A stretch of DNA of 64,000 nucleotides, from positions 117,484 to 181,483 of the forward strand of contig JAJYBU010000002.1 in the NCBI GenBank assembly GCA_021778845.1. The letters are read 5' to 3'. The position numbers were made by a program, and so were the translations under genes. Shown in pieces: positions 26,722 to 35,903 of this stretch (its first letter is position 1; the number at the start of each line of letters is the position of its first letter). Source of the stretch: Acidobacteriota bacterium (GTDB lineage Bacteria; Acidobacteriota; Terriglobia; Terriglobales; Acidobacteriaceae). Under the pieces are notes generated by a model that was not told the origin of the DNA, searched no databases, and saw only the letters and a program-made list of their open reading frames with translations.

Positions 26722-29397
26722 ATGGACGACGCATGCGCAGAAGACAAAGAGATGATTCGGGAGTTCCTGATTGAGAGTGATGAAAATCTCTCGCGCCTGG
26801 ATCAGGATCTGGTTGCACTGGAAAAAAGCCCATTGGATGTGGATCTGCTTGGGAGTATTTTCCGAACCATCCACACGATCAAAGGAGCTTGCGGCTTCCT
26901 CGCCTTCTCTACCCTGGAAGGGATTACGCATCAGGCCGAGAGCCTGCTGAGCCAGTTGCGGGATGGGGAGAGAAACCTAACGCCGGAGCTGGTTTCCTTG
27001 ATTCTGGAGACGGTGGATGCGACTCGAAAGGTCTTGGCGTCGATCGAGACCAGTGGAACGGAAGGGTCTCATAAATTTGAAGATCTCATCGACAAACTGC
27101 GTGTAGCAGCGGAAGCGACGTGTGAGATTGAGACTCGGCTCGTTCCCGACCCGCCCGTATCCGATGCGGCGAATTCTGCTAAGGCAGAATTTCAGCCCGA
27201 TACCAACAAGGCACGACTTCGCCAAGATGAGCAAGGAGAAGAGGAGAAGAGAGTCGCAGAAAGGAGAATAAGTGACAGGCGGGATGAAGATGTCACCCAA
27301 CACTCGGCTGCGGTCGATTCGAACATCAGGGTCGGAGTCGGGCTGCTGGATAAACTTATGGACCTAGTGGGAGAGCTGGTTCTTACGCGCAACCAGATTC
27401 TACAGTTCAATACCGAGCGCGAAGATCCGGCGCTCAATGCAACCTCGCAGCGACTGAACCTGATTACAACCGAACTGCAGGAAGGGGTGATGAAGACCCG
27501 GATGCAGCCCATCGGCGTGGTGTGGAATAAGCTGCCACGCGTGGTGCGCGACATCTCCGTTGGGCTGGGCAAACAGATCCAACTGCACATGGATGGCGCT
27601 GAGACAGAATTGGACCGGACGATCATCGAGGCTATTAAGGATCCGCTGATGCACCTGGTTCGCAATTGTTGCGATCACGGAATCGAATCGCCCGCAGACC
27701 GTACCCGTGCGGGTAAGCCACCGCAGGGAGTCCTGACACTCCGGGCGTATCACGAAGGCGGCCAGGTGAACATCGAAGTCGGCGATGATGGGGCCGGAAT
27801 TGATGTTGCACGGGTAAAACAGAAGGCGATCGAGAAGGGGCTGCTTCGGCCTGAGCAAGCGGAGAAGCTGGGTGACCGGGAGGCGTTGAGTCTTATCTTT
27901 GAACCCGGATTCTCGACGGCCCAGACGGTAACGAATATCTCTGGGCGGGGCGTCGGCATGGATGTTGTCAAGTCCCACATCGAGAAGATTGGTGGGGTCG
28001 TCGATCTATATAGCCGACTCGGCGAAGGCGCCACGGTGAAGATCAGAATTCCACTGACACTGGCCATTATTCCCGGCCTGGTGATCATCAGTGGCGGCGA
28101 ACGGTTCGTGATTCCACAGGTAAGCCTGCTCGAACTTATCCGCATTGAGGGAGATTCGGGCGGAAAGCATATTGAATATGTGCACGGGACACCGGTGTAT
28201 CGCCGGCGCGGGAGTCTACTGCCGATCACCTACCTGAACCAGGTCCTGGGGTTGCGATCGTCCGACGGCGCTGAGGCCGTGAATATGGTGGTTCTACAGG
28301 CCGAAGACCGGCAATTCGGGTTAGTCGTAGACGGCATTTACGACACCCAGGAAATTGTGGTCAAACCTCTGGGCAAGCAGCTAAAGGGGCTTACGTTGTA
28401 TGCCGGTGCAACGATCATGGGCGACGGTCGCGTGGCCCTGATTCTCGATGTGCTCGGCATAGGGCAGCGGTCGGGTGTGTTTGGCGAACTGCGCGAGCCG
28501 GCGAGAGTCGTTGAGAAGCAGAAGGCTCAATCAACCATGGAGCAGCAGCGGTTGCTTCTGTTCCGGAGCGGCTCGTTCGATCGTCTGGCCGTACCGCTTT
28601 CACTCGTGGCCAGGCTCGAAGAATTTCAGCAGTCGGCCATCGAACATGCTGGCGGGGGCCAGGTCGTGCAGTATCGGGACCGCATCCTTCCGCTGGTCTC
28701 TCTGCAGGCAGTACTGGAGCCGGGTGCTCCCGACCAGGGGGCACCAGCCGATCCGGTGCAGGTAGTTGTGTTCAACGACGGCGATATGAGCGTAGGCATG
28801 GTCGTCGACCAGATTCTGGATGTCGCAGAAGAGGCAGTCACGGTGAGGCAGAAGTCGGGACGCAGAGGACTCCTTGGTTCAGCAGTCGTCGGCAATCGGG
28901 TCACGGACTTTCTTGACCTCCATCTGGTCCTTCGTGAATCGAAGGAGGCCTGGTCTTCGGGTGCAGATGAACACACGAGAGGAAAGACAGTTCTGGTTGC
29001 TGACGCTTCAGCCTTCTCACGCGGCATGATTCGGGGAGGACTGGATATGGCTGGCTACTCGGTGCTCGAAGCCGCCAACCTGGACGACGTGATACGCAAG
29101 TTGGAACAGCACACGGTAGACGTCGTGGTCACGGCGCTTGAACTCCCACCGGACGGAGGTTCTGCGTTGGTCGCCGCACTACGCGCCAGACCGGAGTTGG
29201 CGAAGATTCCCATCCTGGCGCTGGTCGAATCCGTCGACCCGAGCCGTGCGGCAGTGGCTCAGACAGCCGGCTTTCAGGACTGCCAGGCGAAGTTTGACGG
29301 CCTGCTGGTTCTTGAGTCAGTGGCACGACTGGTATCACCGCAGACGGTGCGCGAGGCGAGCGAAGAGTGTATGAGTTGTGCGGGAGAGGTGAGGTAA
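26722..29397 (+). CDS. cheA: Chemotaxis histidine kinase CheA with extra CheW-like and receiver domains
   Basis: Starting at the ATG at 26722 behind GGAAAGGGA, the protein has 891 residues. The order is Hpt (phospho-acceptor His51 in RTIHTIKGACGFL), linker, P3 dimerisation (about 205-270), P4 ATPase (N-box HLVRNCCDHGIE near 311, G-box DDGAGID), P5 CheW-like (about 445-590), a second CheW-like domain (about 600-745) and a receiver-like domain (about 753-885). In the receiver the usual phospho-Asp position reads VVTALELPP, with Ala where Asp is expected, so it is probably inactive. CheA phosphorylates CheY and CheB under receptor control. A sigma-28 promoter precedes it. Confidence 0.95.
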   Translation: MDDACAEDKEMIREFLIESDENLSRLDQDLVALEKSPLDVDLLGSIFRTIHTIKGACGFLAFSTLEGITHQAESLLSQLRDGERNLTPELVSLILETVDATRKVLASIETSGTEGSHKFEDLIDKLRVAAEATCEIETRLVPDPPVSDAANSAKAEFQPDTNKARLRQDEQGEEEKRVAERRISDRRDEDVTQHSAAVDSNIRVGVGLLDKLMDLVGELVLTRNQILQFNTEREDPALNATSQRLNLITTELQEGVMKTRMQPIGVVWNKLPRVVRDISVGLGKQIQLHMDGAETELDRTIIEAIKDPLMHLVRNCCDHGIESPADRTRAGKPPQGVLTLRAYHEGGQVNIEVGDDGAGIDVARVKQKAIEKGLLRPEQAEKLGDREALSLIFEPGFSTAQTVTNISGRGVGMDVVKSHIEKIGGVVDLYSRLGEGATVKIRIPLTLAIIPGLVIISGGERFVIPQVSLLELIRIEGDSGGKHIEYVHGTPVYRRRGSLLPITYLNQVLGLRSSDGAEAVNMVVLQAEDRQFGLVVDGIYDTQEIVVKPLGKQLKGLTLYAGATIMGDGRVALILDVLGIGQRSGVFGELREPARVVEKQKAQSTMEQQRLLLFRSGSFDRLAVPLSLVARLEEFQQSAIEHAGGGQVVQYRDRILPLVSLQAVLEPGAPDQGAPADPVQVVVFNDGDMSVGMVVDQILDVAEEAVTVRQKSGRRGLLGSAVVGNRVTDFLDLHLVLRESKEAWSSGADEHTRGKTVLVADASAFSRGMIRGGLDMAGYSVLEAANLDDVIRKLEQHTVDVVVTALELPPDGGSALVAALRARPELAKIPILALVESVDPSRAAVAQTAGFQDCQAKFDGLLVLESVARLVSPQTVREASEECMSCAGEVR

Positions 29398-29400
29398 CCC

Positions 29401-29883
29401 ATGACGAATGATATGACAGCAACAAAATCATCAGCATTGCATACGAGTGGCCAGTTCTCGACCTTCTTTGTGGCCGACCTCTTCTTCGGTGTAGATGTGG
29501 TCCACGTGCAGGAGGTGCTGCGCTCGCAGCACATGACGTCGGTGCCACAAGCACCTGATGTGATTGAGGGCCTGATCAACCTGCGGGGCCAGATTGTTAC
29601 GGCCATCGACATGCGGCGACGACTGCTGCTACCACCGCCTGCAGGCGACCACTCAGCGTCCATGAATATGGTGGTCCGAACTGCGGACGGTGCGGTGAGC
29701 CTGCTGGTCGACGAGATCGGCGACGTACTGGATATGGACGCGTCGACCTACGAACCGCCACCGGACAATCTTGCCCCTGCCGCAAGAGATCTCATCCGGG
29801 GAGTGTACAAGCTGAAGGATCGGCTGCTTCTGGTTCTCGATGAGGAGCGAACGGTCGATCTCGCTGTCGGGAGGGCCGTGTAG
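29401..29883 (+). CDS. cheW: Chemotaxis coupling protein CheW
   Basis: The 160-residue protein is a single CheW domain (about residues 15-155) with the typical beta-barrel pattern: FFVADLFFGVDVVHVQEVL, a receptor-facing PQAPDVIEGLINLRGQIV, and the Arg in NLRG that is conserved in the family. It links receptors to CheA at the array. It begins three bases after the cheA stop. Confidence 0.94.
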   Translation: MTNDMTATKSSALHTSGQFSTFFVADLFFGVDVVHVQEVLRSQHMTSVPQAPDVIEGLINLRGQIVTAIDMRRRLLLPPPAGDHSASMNMVVRTADGAVSLLVDEIGDVLDMDASTYEPPPDNLAPAARDLIRGVYKLKDRLLLVLDEERTVDLAVGRAV

Positions 29884-30047
29884 TGCCGGTGTGCCGCCTC
29901 GACAAATTATGAGCCTGTCAAAGAGCTAGCCAAGCCCGGTGGACGTTCCGCAGGAGACCGTTTGACGTTCGCAAAACAAAGTAAGCCTGAGAACCAGGCA
30001 TGGTAACGACACAACAGCGCAACATCGATTGCTAGGAGTAAATCGAA

Positions 30048-31754
30048 ATGGCAACGCAAGCAAGCAACGGTCGGCAGGCAGCTACCCACCGTAATTCGTC
30101 CAACGGCACAGCCGTTTTGGACCGTCCAGAGATTCACGAGAATGACGATCTGCTTCAAGATGAGATCTTCAGGTTGGTCCGAGCGTCTCAAGAGGGGCGG
30201 CTCGACGAGCGCGGTAACGCGGAGAGATTCGAAGGATCCTCTCGCGCAGTCATTGAAGGAATAAACACCATGCTGGATGCAATCTTGATTCCAATTGGTG
30301 AGGGCAACCGGATCCTGGCGCAGATCTCCAGTGGCAAAGTTGATGAGTTGATTGCTCAAACCTACAGCGGCGATCACGAAAAGATGAAGCAGGCAGTCAA
30401 TAACGTTGCCATCGTGGTGCAGCAATTACAGACTGAGTTGCGCAGACTCACCACAGCATCCCGCGAAGGCCAACTCTCTGAACGCGGCAAGCCCGATCAG
30501 TTCAAGGGAGCCTATGCGGGCATTGTTGCAGGCGTGAACGAGATGCTAGATGCGATTCTGATTCCGATCGGCGAAGGCAACCGAATTCTTTCCATGATTC
30601 GTGGCGGCGATCTTCGAGAGAGCGTTGAGATTGCCTGCAAGGGCGACCACGAGAAGATGAAAAATGCGATCAACGGCGTGCACCAATGGCTGAATGAGTT
30701 GATCGCGTATGTAACAAGGGTCGCAAATGGAGACCTGACCGCGACGATGACAAAGGCATCGGACAAGGATCAGATACATGAGTGGCTGGTGTTGATGAAG
30801 GAAAACATTCATGCGCTGGTCACAGATACAAACACACTCGCAGTCGCGGCGGCCGAGGGTCGAGTAGGCACGCGCGCGGACGTGAGCAGGCATCAAGGGG
30901 AGTATTCCAAGATCATCGAGGGCGTCAACCAGATGCTTGAGGCGGTTTCTTCGCCGCTGAAGGCTACGGCTGAGAATGCAAGCACGTTGGCGTCTTCCTC
31001 TGAAGAACTGACGGCAGTCAGCCAGCAGATGGCGGGCAATGCGGAAGAGACTGCGGTCCAGGCCAATATTGTGTCAGCGGCCAGCGAGCAGGTATCGCGA
31101 AATGTCGCTTCGGTGGCTACGGCTTCTGAAGAGATGCAGGCCTCGATTCGTGAAATCGCCAAGAATGCAAATGACTCTGCTCGCGTCGCCAAGAATGCAG
31201 TCACCGTGGCCCAATCGACCAACGACACGATGAAGAAGCTGGGCATCTCCAGTCAGGAGATTGGGAACGTGATCAAGGTCATTACGTCGATTGCGCAACA
31301 GACCAACCTGCTGGCGCTGAACGCTACGATAGAGGCCGCACGTGCCGGAGAAGCCGGCAAAGGCTTTGCGGTGGTAGCCAACGAGGTCAAAGAACTAGCC
31401 AAGCAGACGGCCAAGGCGACCGAGGAGATCGGCCAGAAGATCGAGGCCATTCAGGGAGTGACGAAGGGAGCGGTCACGGCAATTGAGGAGATCGGGACGA
31501 TCATTAACCAGATCAACGATATCTCGAACAGCATCGCCTCGGCGGTTGAAGAGCAGACGGTGACGACCAATGAGATTGGCCGCAGCGTGACCGAAGCGGC
31601 ACAAGGAGTCAGCGACATCGCGAAGAACATCAGCGGTGTGGCAACGGCGGCGAAGAACACAACGCAGGGAGCCAACGACACGAAGACTGCCTCGCTGGAA
31701 TTGAGTGAGATGGCGGCACGGCTACAGGCATCCGTATCCAAGTTCACCTTCTGA
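30048..31754 (+). CDS. Soluble methyl-accepting chemotaxis protein with repeated HAMP-like modules
   Basis: This 568-residue receptor has no transmembrane segment or signal peptide, so it is cytoplasmic. The N-terminal half has three related copies of a module of the form L-x2-A-x2-EG-x-L-x2-R...GVNxMLDAILIPIGEGNRIL (centred near residues 65, 150 and 285), interspersed with HAMP-like helices. The C-terminal half is the signalling coiled coil with the hairpin tip IAQQTNLLALNATIEAARAG and EVKELAKQTAKATEEI. GGAG lies before the ATG. It is encoded between cheW and cheY and is likely the dedicated receptor of this array. No ligand-binding domain is recognisable. Confidence 0.93.
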   Translation: MATQASNGRQAATHRNSSNGTAVLDRPEIHENDDLLQDEIFRLVRASQEGRLDERGNAERFEGSSRAVIEGINTMLDAILIPIGEGNRILAQISSGKVDELIAQTYSGDHEKMKQAVNNVAIVVQQLQTELRRLTTASREGQLSERGKPDQFKGAYAGIVAGVNEMLDAILIPIGEGNRILSMIRGGDLRESVEIACKGDHEKMKNAINGVHQWLNELIAYVTRVANGDLTATMTKASDKDQIHEWLVLMKENIHALVTDTNTLAVAAAEGRVGTRADVSRHQGEYSKIIEGVNQMLEAVSSPLKATAENASTLASSSEELTAVSQQMAGNAEETAVQANIVSAASEQVSRNVASVATASEEMQASIREIAKNANDSARVAKNAVTVAQSTNDTMKKLGISSQEIGNVIKVITSIAQQTNLLALNATIEAARAGEAGKGFAVVANEVKELAKQTAKATEEIGQKIEAIQGVTKGAVTAIEEIGTIINQINDISNSIASAVEEQTVTTNEIGRSVTEAAQGVSDIAKNISGVATAAKNTTQGANDTKTASLELSEMAARLQASVSKFTF

Positions 31755-31835
31755 CCGATCAACCCTTGAGACACAGCCCGGCGGATGGACCACCGCCCGT
31801 CGGGCTAACTCTCGAGGCACGAAAGTAGATTAGAG

Positions 31836-32222
31836 ATGCCCAAAGCATTGATTGTGGATGACTCCAGGACAATTCGACTTATCCTTCGCCGGATACTCCT
31901 GGAAATGGGGTACGAGGTCTGCGAAGCGGCCAACGGACGTGAGGCTCTGGCTGCCATTGAGACCGAGGGAACCGCTGTCAGCCTGGTCCTGACGGACTGG
32001 AACATGCCGGAGATGAATGGACTGGAGTTGGTGAAGCGGTTGCGTCAAAATCCTGAACTCGCTTCGCTCCGAGTGGTGATGGTAACGACGGAGACCGAAC
32101 TGGATCATATGGTATTGGCCCTTGATGCAGGAGCTGACGAATACGTGATGAAGCCATTTACCAAGGACATCCTCAAGGAAAAGCTTGAACTAGCAGGAAT
32201 CGGACCTGGGGCAGGTGAGTAG
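31836..32222 (+). CDS. cheY: CheY-like response regulator
   Basis: The 128-residue receiver has the acidic pair in LIVDDSRTIR, phospho-Asp in LVLTDWNMPEMNG, Thr in VMVTTETE and Lys in YVMKPFTKDI. It differs clearly from the cheY at 25863, so the window encodes two CheY proteins. It lies 81 bases after the receptor and two bases before cheB, inside the che operon. Confidence 0.94.
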   Translation: MPKALIVDDSRTIRLILRRILLEMGYEVCEAANGREALAAIETEGTAVSLVLTDWNMPEMNGLELVKRLRQNPELASLRVVMVTTETELDHMVLALDAGADEYVMKPFTKDILKEKLELAGIGPGAGE

Positions 32223-32224
32223 AC

Positions 32225-33340
32225 GTGGCCACTATGAATCAGCGTTTACTTCAACCCGGCGAACGCATTCGAGTGATGGTGGTGGATGACTCTGTGGTCA
32301 TCCGACGACTTGTCGTGCAGGCTCTGGAGCAGGATGCACTGCTTGAGATAGTGGGGACCGCCTCCAATGGCGCGATCGGGCTACAGCGAATTCCGCAGTT
32401 GAATCCCGACGTGATTACCCTGGACATTGAGATGCCGGACATGGATGGCCTGGAAATGTTGAGACGCATCCGGAGGGAGTACCCCAAGCTGCGAGTCATC
32501 ATGTTCAGTACGCTCACCGAGCGAGGTGGAGCGAAGACGCTGGAAGCCCTGACGCTGGGTGCCGATGATTATGTTGCCAAGGTTTCTAACGAAGGATCAC
32601 TTGATCGCTCGATGAGCCGACTTCGGGAAGAGATGATCCCGAAGATCAAGCAGTTCTTTCGCCAGGCGCCAGAAGCCAGAGTCATGGCTTTGCCTCAACC
32701 CGCTTCGATACTGGCGACACCGCAAGGCGGGCAGAGTGTATCCCTTTTGCAGAGTGCAAAGGTGAAGCCTGCAGTAGTGGTGATCGGAGTCTCCACGGGT
32801 GGGCCTACCGCACTGGGCGCAATCCTGCCTGAGGTACCGGCTGACTTTCCGTTGCCTATTCTTGTGGTGCAGCATATGCCGCCATTGTTCACCCGGCTGC
32901 TAGCTGAGCGGCTCAACTCGACTTGTCCGTTACCAGTGGCAGAGGCACGCCAGGGCTGCGCGGTGGAGCCGGGCGAGATCCTGATTGCACCTGGGGATTT
33001 TCATATGAGAGTGGCTGGGAGCAGAAATGGGGTGAAGGTGTGTTTGGATCAGTCACCGAGACAAAACTCCTGCCGACCGGCAGTCGACGCTCTATTTGCC
33101 TCGATAGGAGAGGTATATGGAGGAGCGGCTCTGGCGGTCATTCTGACAGGGATGGGCCAGGATGGTTTGCGCGGAGTGGAGATTCTTCGAGCCCGGGGAG
33201 CGACCATCCTCGCGCAGGATGAGGCATCGAGTGTGGTGTGGGGGATGCCGGGAGCTGTAGTGAATGCCGGATTTGCCGATCGCGTGTTGTCACTCCATGA
33301 AGTCGTACCCGAGATTCTTCGCAACACGCACAGAAATTAG
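32225..33340 (+). CDS. cheB: Chemotaxis protein-glutamate methylesterase/deamidase CheB
   Basis: The 371-residue protein has a receiver domain (about 14-130, phospho-Asp in VITLDIEMPDMDG) and a methylesterase domain (about 180-368). The catalytic residues are visible: Ser in GVSTGGPTAL, His in VVQHMPPLFT and Asp in LTGMGQDG. It removes methyl groups from receptor glutamates and reverses CheR. The start may be the GTG at 32225 or the ATG at 32234. Confidence 0.95.
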   Translation: MATMNQRLLQPGERIRVMVVDDSVVIRRLVVQALEQDALLEIVGTASNGAIGLQRIPQLNPDVITLDIEMPDMDGLEMLRRIRREYPKLRVIMFSTLTERGGAKTLEALTLGADDYVAKVSNEGSLDRSMSRLREEMIPKIKQFFRQAPEARVMALPQPASILATPQGGQSVSLLQSAKVKPAVVVIGVSTGGPTALGAILPEVPADFPLPILVVQHMPPLFTRLLAERLNSTCPLPVAEARQGCAVEPGEILIAPGDFHMRVAGSRNGVKVCLDQSPRQNSCRPAVDALFASIGEVYGGAALAVILTGMGQDGLRGVEILRARGATILAQDEASSVVWGMPGAVVNAGFADRVLSLHEVVPEILRNTHRN

Positions 33341-33351
33341 GAAATAACCCT

Positions 33352-34185
33352 ATGGAGACCCAAAGGATAAAAACGGAGATTCTCCCGGAGAACTATCGGT
33401 TTCTCCAGCAGCACGTGTATTCCCAAGTGGGCATTGTGCTTGAAGATAACAAGCATTATCTTTTCGAGAGTCGTCTTGCGCCCATCGTCAAGCAACTCGG
33501 ATTAGACTCCGCGAACGATTTGTGTACGCTGCTGTACGCAAGACGCAACGCTGACCTCGCCCACCTGGTGGCCGAGGCGATGACGACCAATGAAACCTAC
33601 TTCTTCCGTGATCCATCCCAGTATGAAGCCATTCGAACGGTCTGGCTGCCGAAGCTGAGGGAAGACAGGAGGGCTACCAGAGCGTTGCGATTCTGGTCGG
33701 CTGCCGCATCGACTGGGCAGGAAGCCTACAGCCTCGCGATGCTGCTGATGGAAGAACAGTTGGAGAGTTGGAATATTGACATCCTGGGCACCGACTTTTC
33801 GGAAAAGGTCCTGGAGCGTGCGCGGGCAGGGCTGTTTCAGCAAATAGAAGTGAACCGTGGATTGCCAGCAAGTCTGCTAGTGAAGCATTTTCGTCGTACC
33901 GGATTGGACTGGCAACTGAGTGACGAGGTGCGCCGCATGGTTCGTTTTGAGACGATTGACCTCCGTAAAAGTATGTCCGCCCTTGGACCGTTTGATTTGG
34001 TATTTTGCCGCAATGTCATGATCTATTTTGACAACGAGACCAAGCGGAAAATCATGAAAGAGATCCACGGGACCTTGACGAAAGGCGGCTGGCTGTTACT
34101 TGGCGGAGCCGAGTCGGCCTTCGGTCTAGAGGCGTGGTTTGAACGGGTCGTCGTGGGAAATCTGACGATATATGTTGCACGATGA
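33352..34185 (+). CDS. cheR: Chemotaxis protein methyltransferase CheR
   Basis: The 277-residue protein has the CheR N-terminal helical domain (about 12-75) and SAM-dependent methyltransferase domain (about 85-275). It shows MTTNETYFFRDP, FWSAAASTGQEAYSLAMLL as the SAM loop, DILGTDFSEKVLERARAG and FDLVFCRNVMIYFD, all typical of CheR. It methylates receptor glutamates. It starts 11 bases after cheB and overlaps the next gene by four bases. Confidence 0.95.
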   Translation: METQRIKTEILPENYRFLQQHVYSQVGIVLEDNKHYLFESRLAPIVKQLGLDSANDLCTLLYARRNADLAHLVAEAMTTNETYFFRDPSQYEAIRTVWLPKLREDRRATRALRFWSAAASTGQEAYSLAMLLMEEQLESWNIDILGTDFSEKVLERARAGLFQQIEVNRGLPASLLVKHFRRTGLDWQLSDEVRRMVRFETIDLRKSMSALGPFDLVFCRNVMIYFDNETKRKIMKEIHGTLTKGGWLLLGGAESAFGLEAWFERVVVGNLTIYVAR

Positions 34186-34643
34186 AGGTGCTTATGCAAA
34201 CTGAAATAGAGCTGGATATGTTGGAGAGAATTGTGAAGTCGGTGTTCATCACCATGTTGGATCTGACGGTGTCCGCCAACCAGATGACTCATCGGCCCGA
34301 CATGAGCCGGTTGACATCTTTTGTGCAGATGACGGGCGATTGGAATGGAGTGGTGTTGTTGGAGTGCAGTCCGCGACAGGCGTGCCTATTCGCAGGTCGA
34401 ATTCTTTCGATGGAGCCGCCCGACATCGTGGACGATGGCGTATGCGACGCACTGGGCGAACTCGCGAACGTAATTGGCGGAAACCTTAAATGCGGCATGT
34501 CGACAGGTGTCCGCCTGTCTATGCCCACCGTGCTGGATGGCCGTGATTATGACGTGCGGATGGACAAATCGGAAGTTCGGGAGAGGATTGCCTTTGAATG
34601 CTCCGATGGCTATTTCTGGGTGTCGCTCCTTGAAGCAGCATGA
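34182..34643 (+). CDS. CheX-like chemotaxis phosphatase candidate
   Basis: This 153-residue protein overlaps cheR by ATGA. It resembles CheX: the helix DDGVCDALGELANVIGGNLK holds the E-x2-N pair expected of CheX/CheC phosphatases, followed by a beta-strand-rich C-terminus. It is a paralogue of the protein at 25392. No CheZ or CheD gene is present in the window, so CheX-like proteins probably remove phosphate from CheY. Confidence 0.7.
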   Translation: MKVLMQTEIELDMLERIVKSVFITMLDLTVSANQMTHRPDMSRLTSFVQMTGDWNGVVLLECSPRQACLFAGRILSMEPPDIVDDGVCDALGELANVIGGNLKCGMSTGVRLSMPTVLDGRDYDVRMDKSEVRERIAFECSDGYFWVSLLEAA

Positions 34644-35111
34644 GAGTTTTACGACGCACCGTGAGCAAGTTTATCCCTGATTCGTGTTGTGATGGTGAGG
34701 CGGTATGACTGTTGCACGGAGTGATTGGCCATGGGAACTGAAGCACTCTGCCATGCTCACCAAGGTAAGTCATTTCCGTATCGAACGGTTCACCCAACGA
34801 TCTCGCACGCAACATCTGCTGCACAGTTGCGTCACGGAACTCGTGTCATCGCCTGATCGCGGCAATTGCGGACGGGTTCGGGTACCGGTCCTCAACATTA
34901 ATTCTGCATTGCCGATAAGAACACTATTGCCGTTTTTCATTTCGTTCTGTCCTGATAGCTCAATCGCCACAGGAACGAGGATAGGAAGAAACCATCTGCC
35001 GGATGAAATCGTAACCAGATGCGCAGAACGAGACATGCAAGGTGGGCGGTCACTGCCTTGGCTACGCGCATTTGGTGTGATGACTCCTACTATCGCGGAT
35101 GACTGGACATC
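34644..35111. other. Region between cheX-like gene and motA
   Basis: This 468-base region holds the motA-side sigma-28 promoter. A 136-codon frame from 34705 crosses that promoter and looks non-coding, so I do not annotate it. Confidence 0.5.
34892..34918 (+). promoter_or_regulatory. Sigma-28 (FliA) promoter for motAB
   Basis: TCAA at 34892-34895, exactly 15 bases, then GCCGATAA at 34911-34918. The -10 box is identical to the FliA consensus and the -35 is the common TCAA variant. The start site would be near 34926, with a leader of about 186 bases before motA. Confidence 0.75.
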
Positions 35112-35903
35112 GTGAAGATGACTCTGGATAAAAGCACGTTCGCCGGCATCGTAATTGCGTTGTTTGGTGTTGGGATCGGATCGATACTTGACGGGGGCAA
35201 GCTCGTTCAGTTGTTGCAACCTACAGCGGCTTTGATCGTGATTGGAGGGACGATCGGCGCGGTGATGGTGCAATTTCCACTCCGGATTGTGTTCCAGGCT
35301 TTGATGCAGTTGAAGGACGTATTTTTGAGCGTGGAACCAGAGCCAGATCACCTGGTCCAGCACCTGTTGCGATATGCCTACAAGGCCCGCAGAGATGGAC
35401 TTCTCTCGCTGGATGCAGAGTTAGCCAAGATTAAGGATCCTTTTCTGAAGGACAGTCTCATGTTGGCAATTGATGGCGTGAACGCGACGGACCTGCGCAA
35501 GATGATGGAGCTGCAACTGGATTATGAGGGGGAAAAGGATGAGCGCATTCCCAAGGTATTCGATGCAGCCGGGGGTTTTGCTCCCACGTTTGGGATCATC
35601 GGGGCGGTACTGGGGCTGATTCAAGTGATGCAACGACTGCACGATATCAATGAGGTCGGTAAAGGGATTGCGGTTGCATTTGTAGCTACGATCTATGGGG
35701 TTGGCTCGGCGAATCTGCTTTTTCTTCCCTGGGCGGGAAAGCTACGGATTCGGTTGCGCGAGAAGCAGGTCGTACAGGAGATGACGCTTGAGGCCGTACT
35801 TGCGATCATCGAGGGTGTAAATCCGCGCGCCCTGGAACTGCAACTGAACAGCTATGTGGCTGCCCCGCCGCGGCGTTGGCTGGAGAAGGTTGCAATTCAA
35901 TGA
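35112..35903 (+). CDS. motA: Flagellar motor stator protein MotA
   Basis: The product is the four-helix inner-membrane stator subunit that, with MotB, conducts ions to turn the flagellum. Of the 263 residues, hydrophobic segments fall near 8-25, 36-55, 155-175 and 190-210; the large cytoplasmic loop holds charged residues including DLRKMMELQLDYEGEKDERIPKVF-type sequence. The conserved pore-side prolines are seen in GGFAPTFGIIGAVLG. The start is a GTG at 35112 or an ATG at 35118; neither has a strong ribosome-binding site. Confidence 0.93.
   Translation: MKMTLDKSTFAGIVIALFGVGIGSILDGGKLVQLLQPTAALIVIGGTIGAVMVQFPLRIVFQALMQLKDVFLSVEPEPDHLVQHLLRYAYKARRDGLLSLDAELAKIKDPFLKDSLMLAIDGVNATDLRKMMELQLDYEGEKDERIPKVFDAAGGFAPTFGIIGAVLGLIQVMQRLHDINEVGKGIAVAFVATIYGVGSANLLFLPWAGKLRIRLREKQVVQEMTLEAVLAIIEGVNPRALELQLNSYVAAPPRRWLEKVAIQ

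Noticed and set aside
34705..35115. 136-codon open frame between the cheX-like gene and motA
   Set aside because: It crosses a strong sigma-28 promoter, has no ribosome-binding site and no protein-like pattern.
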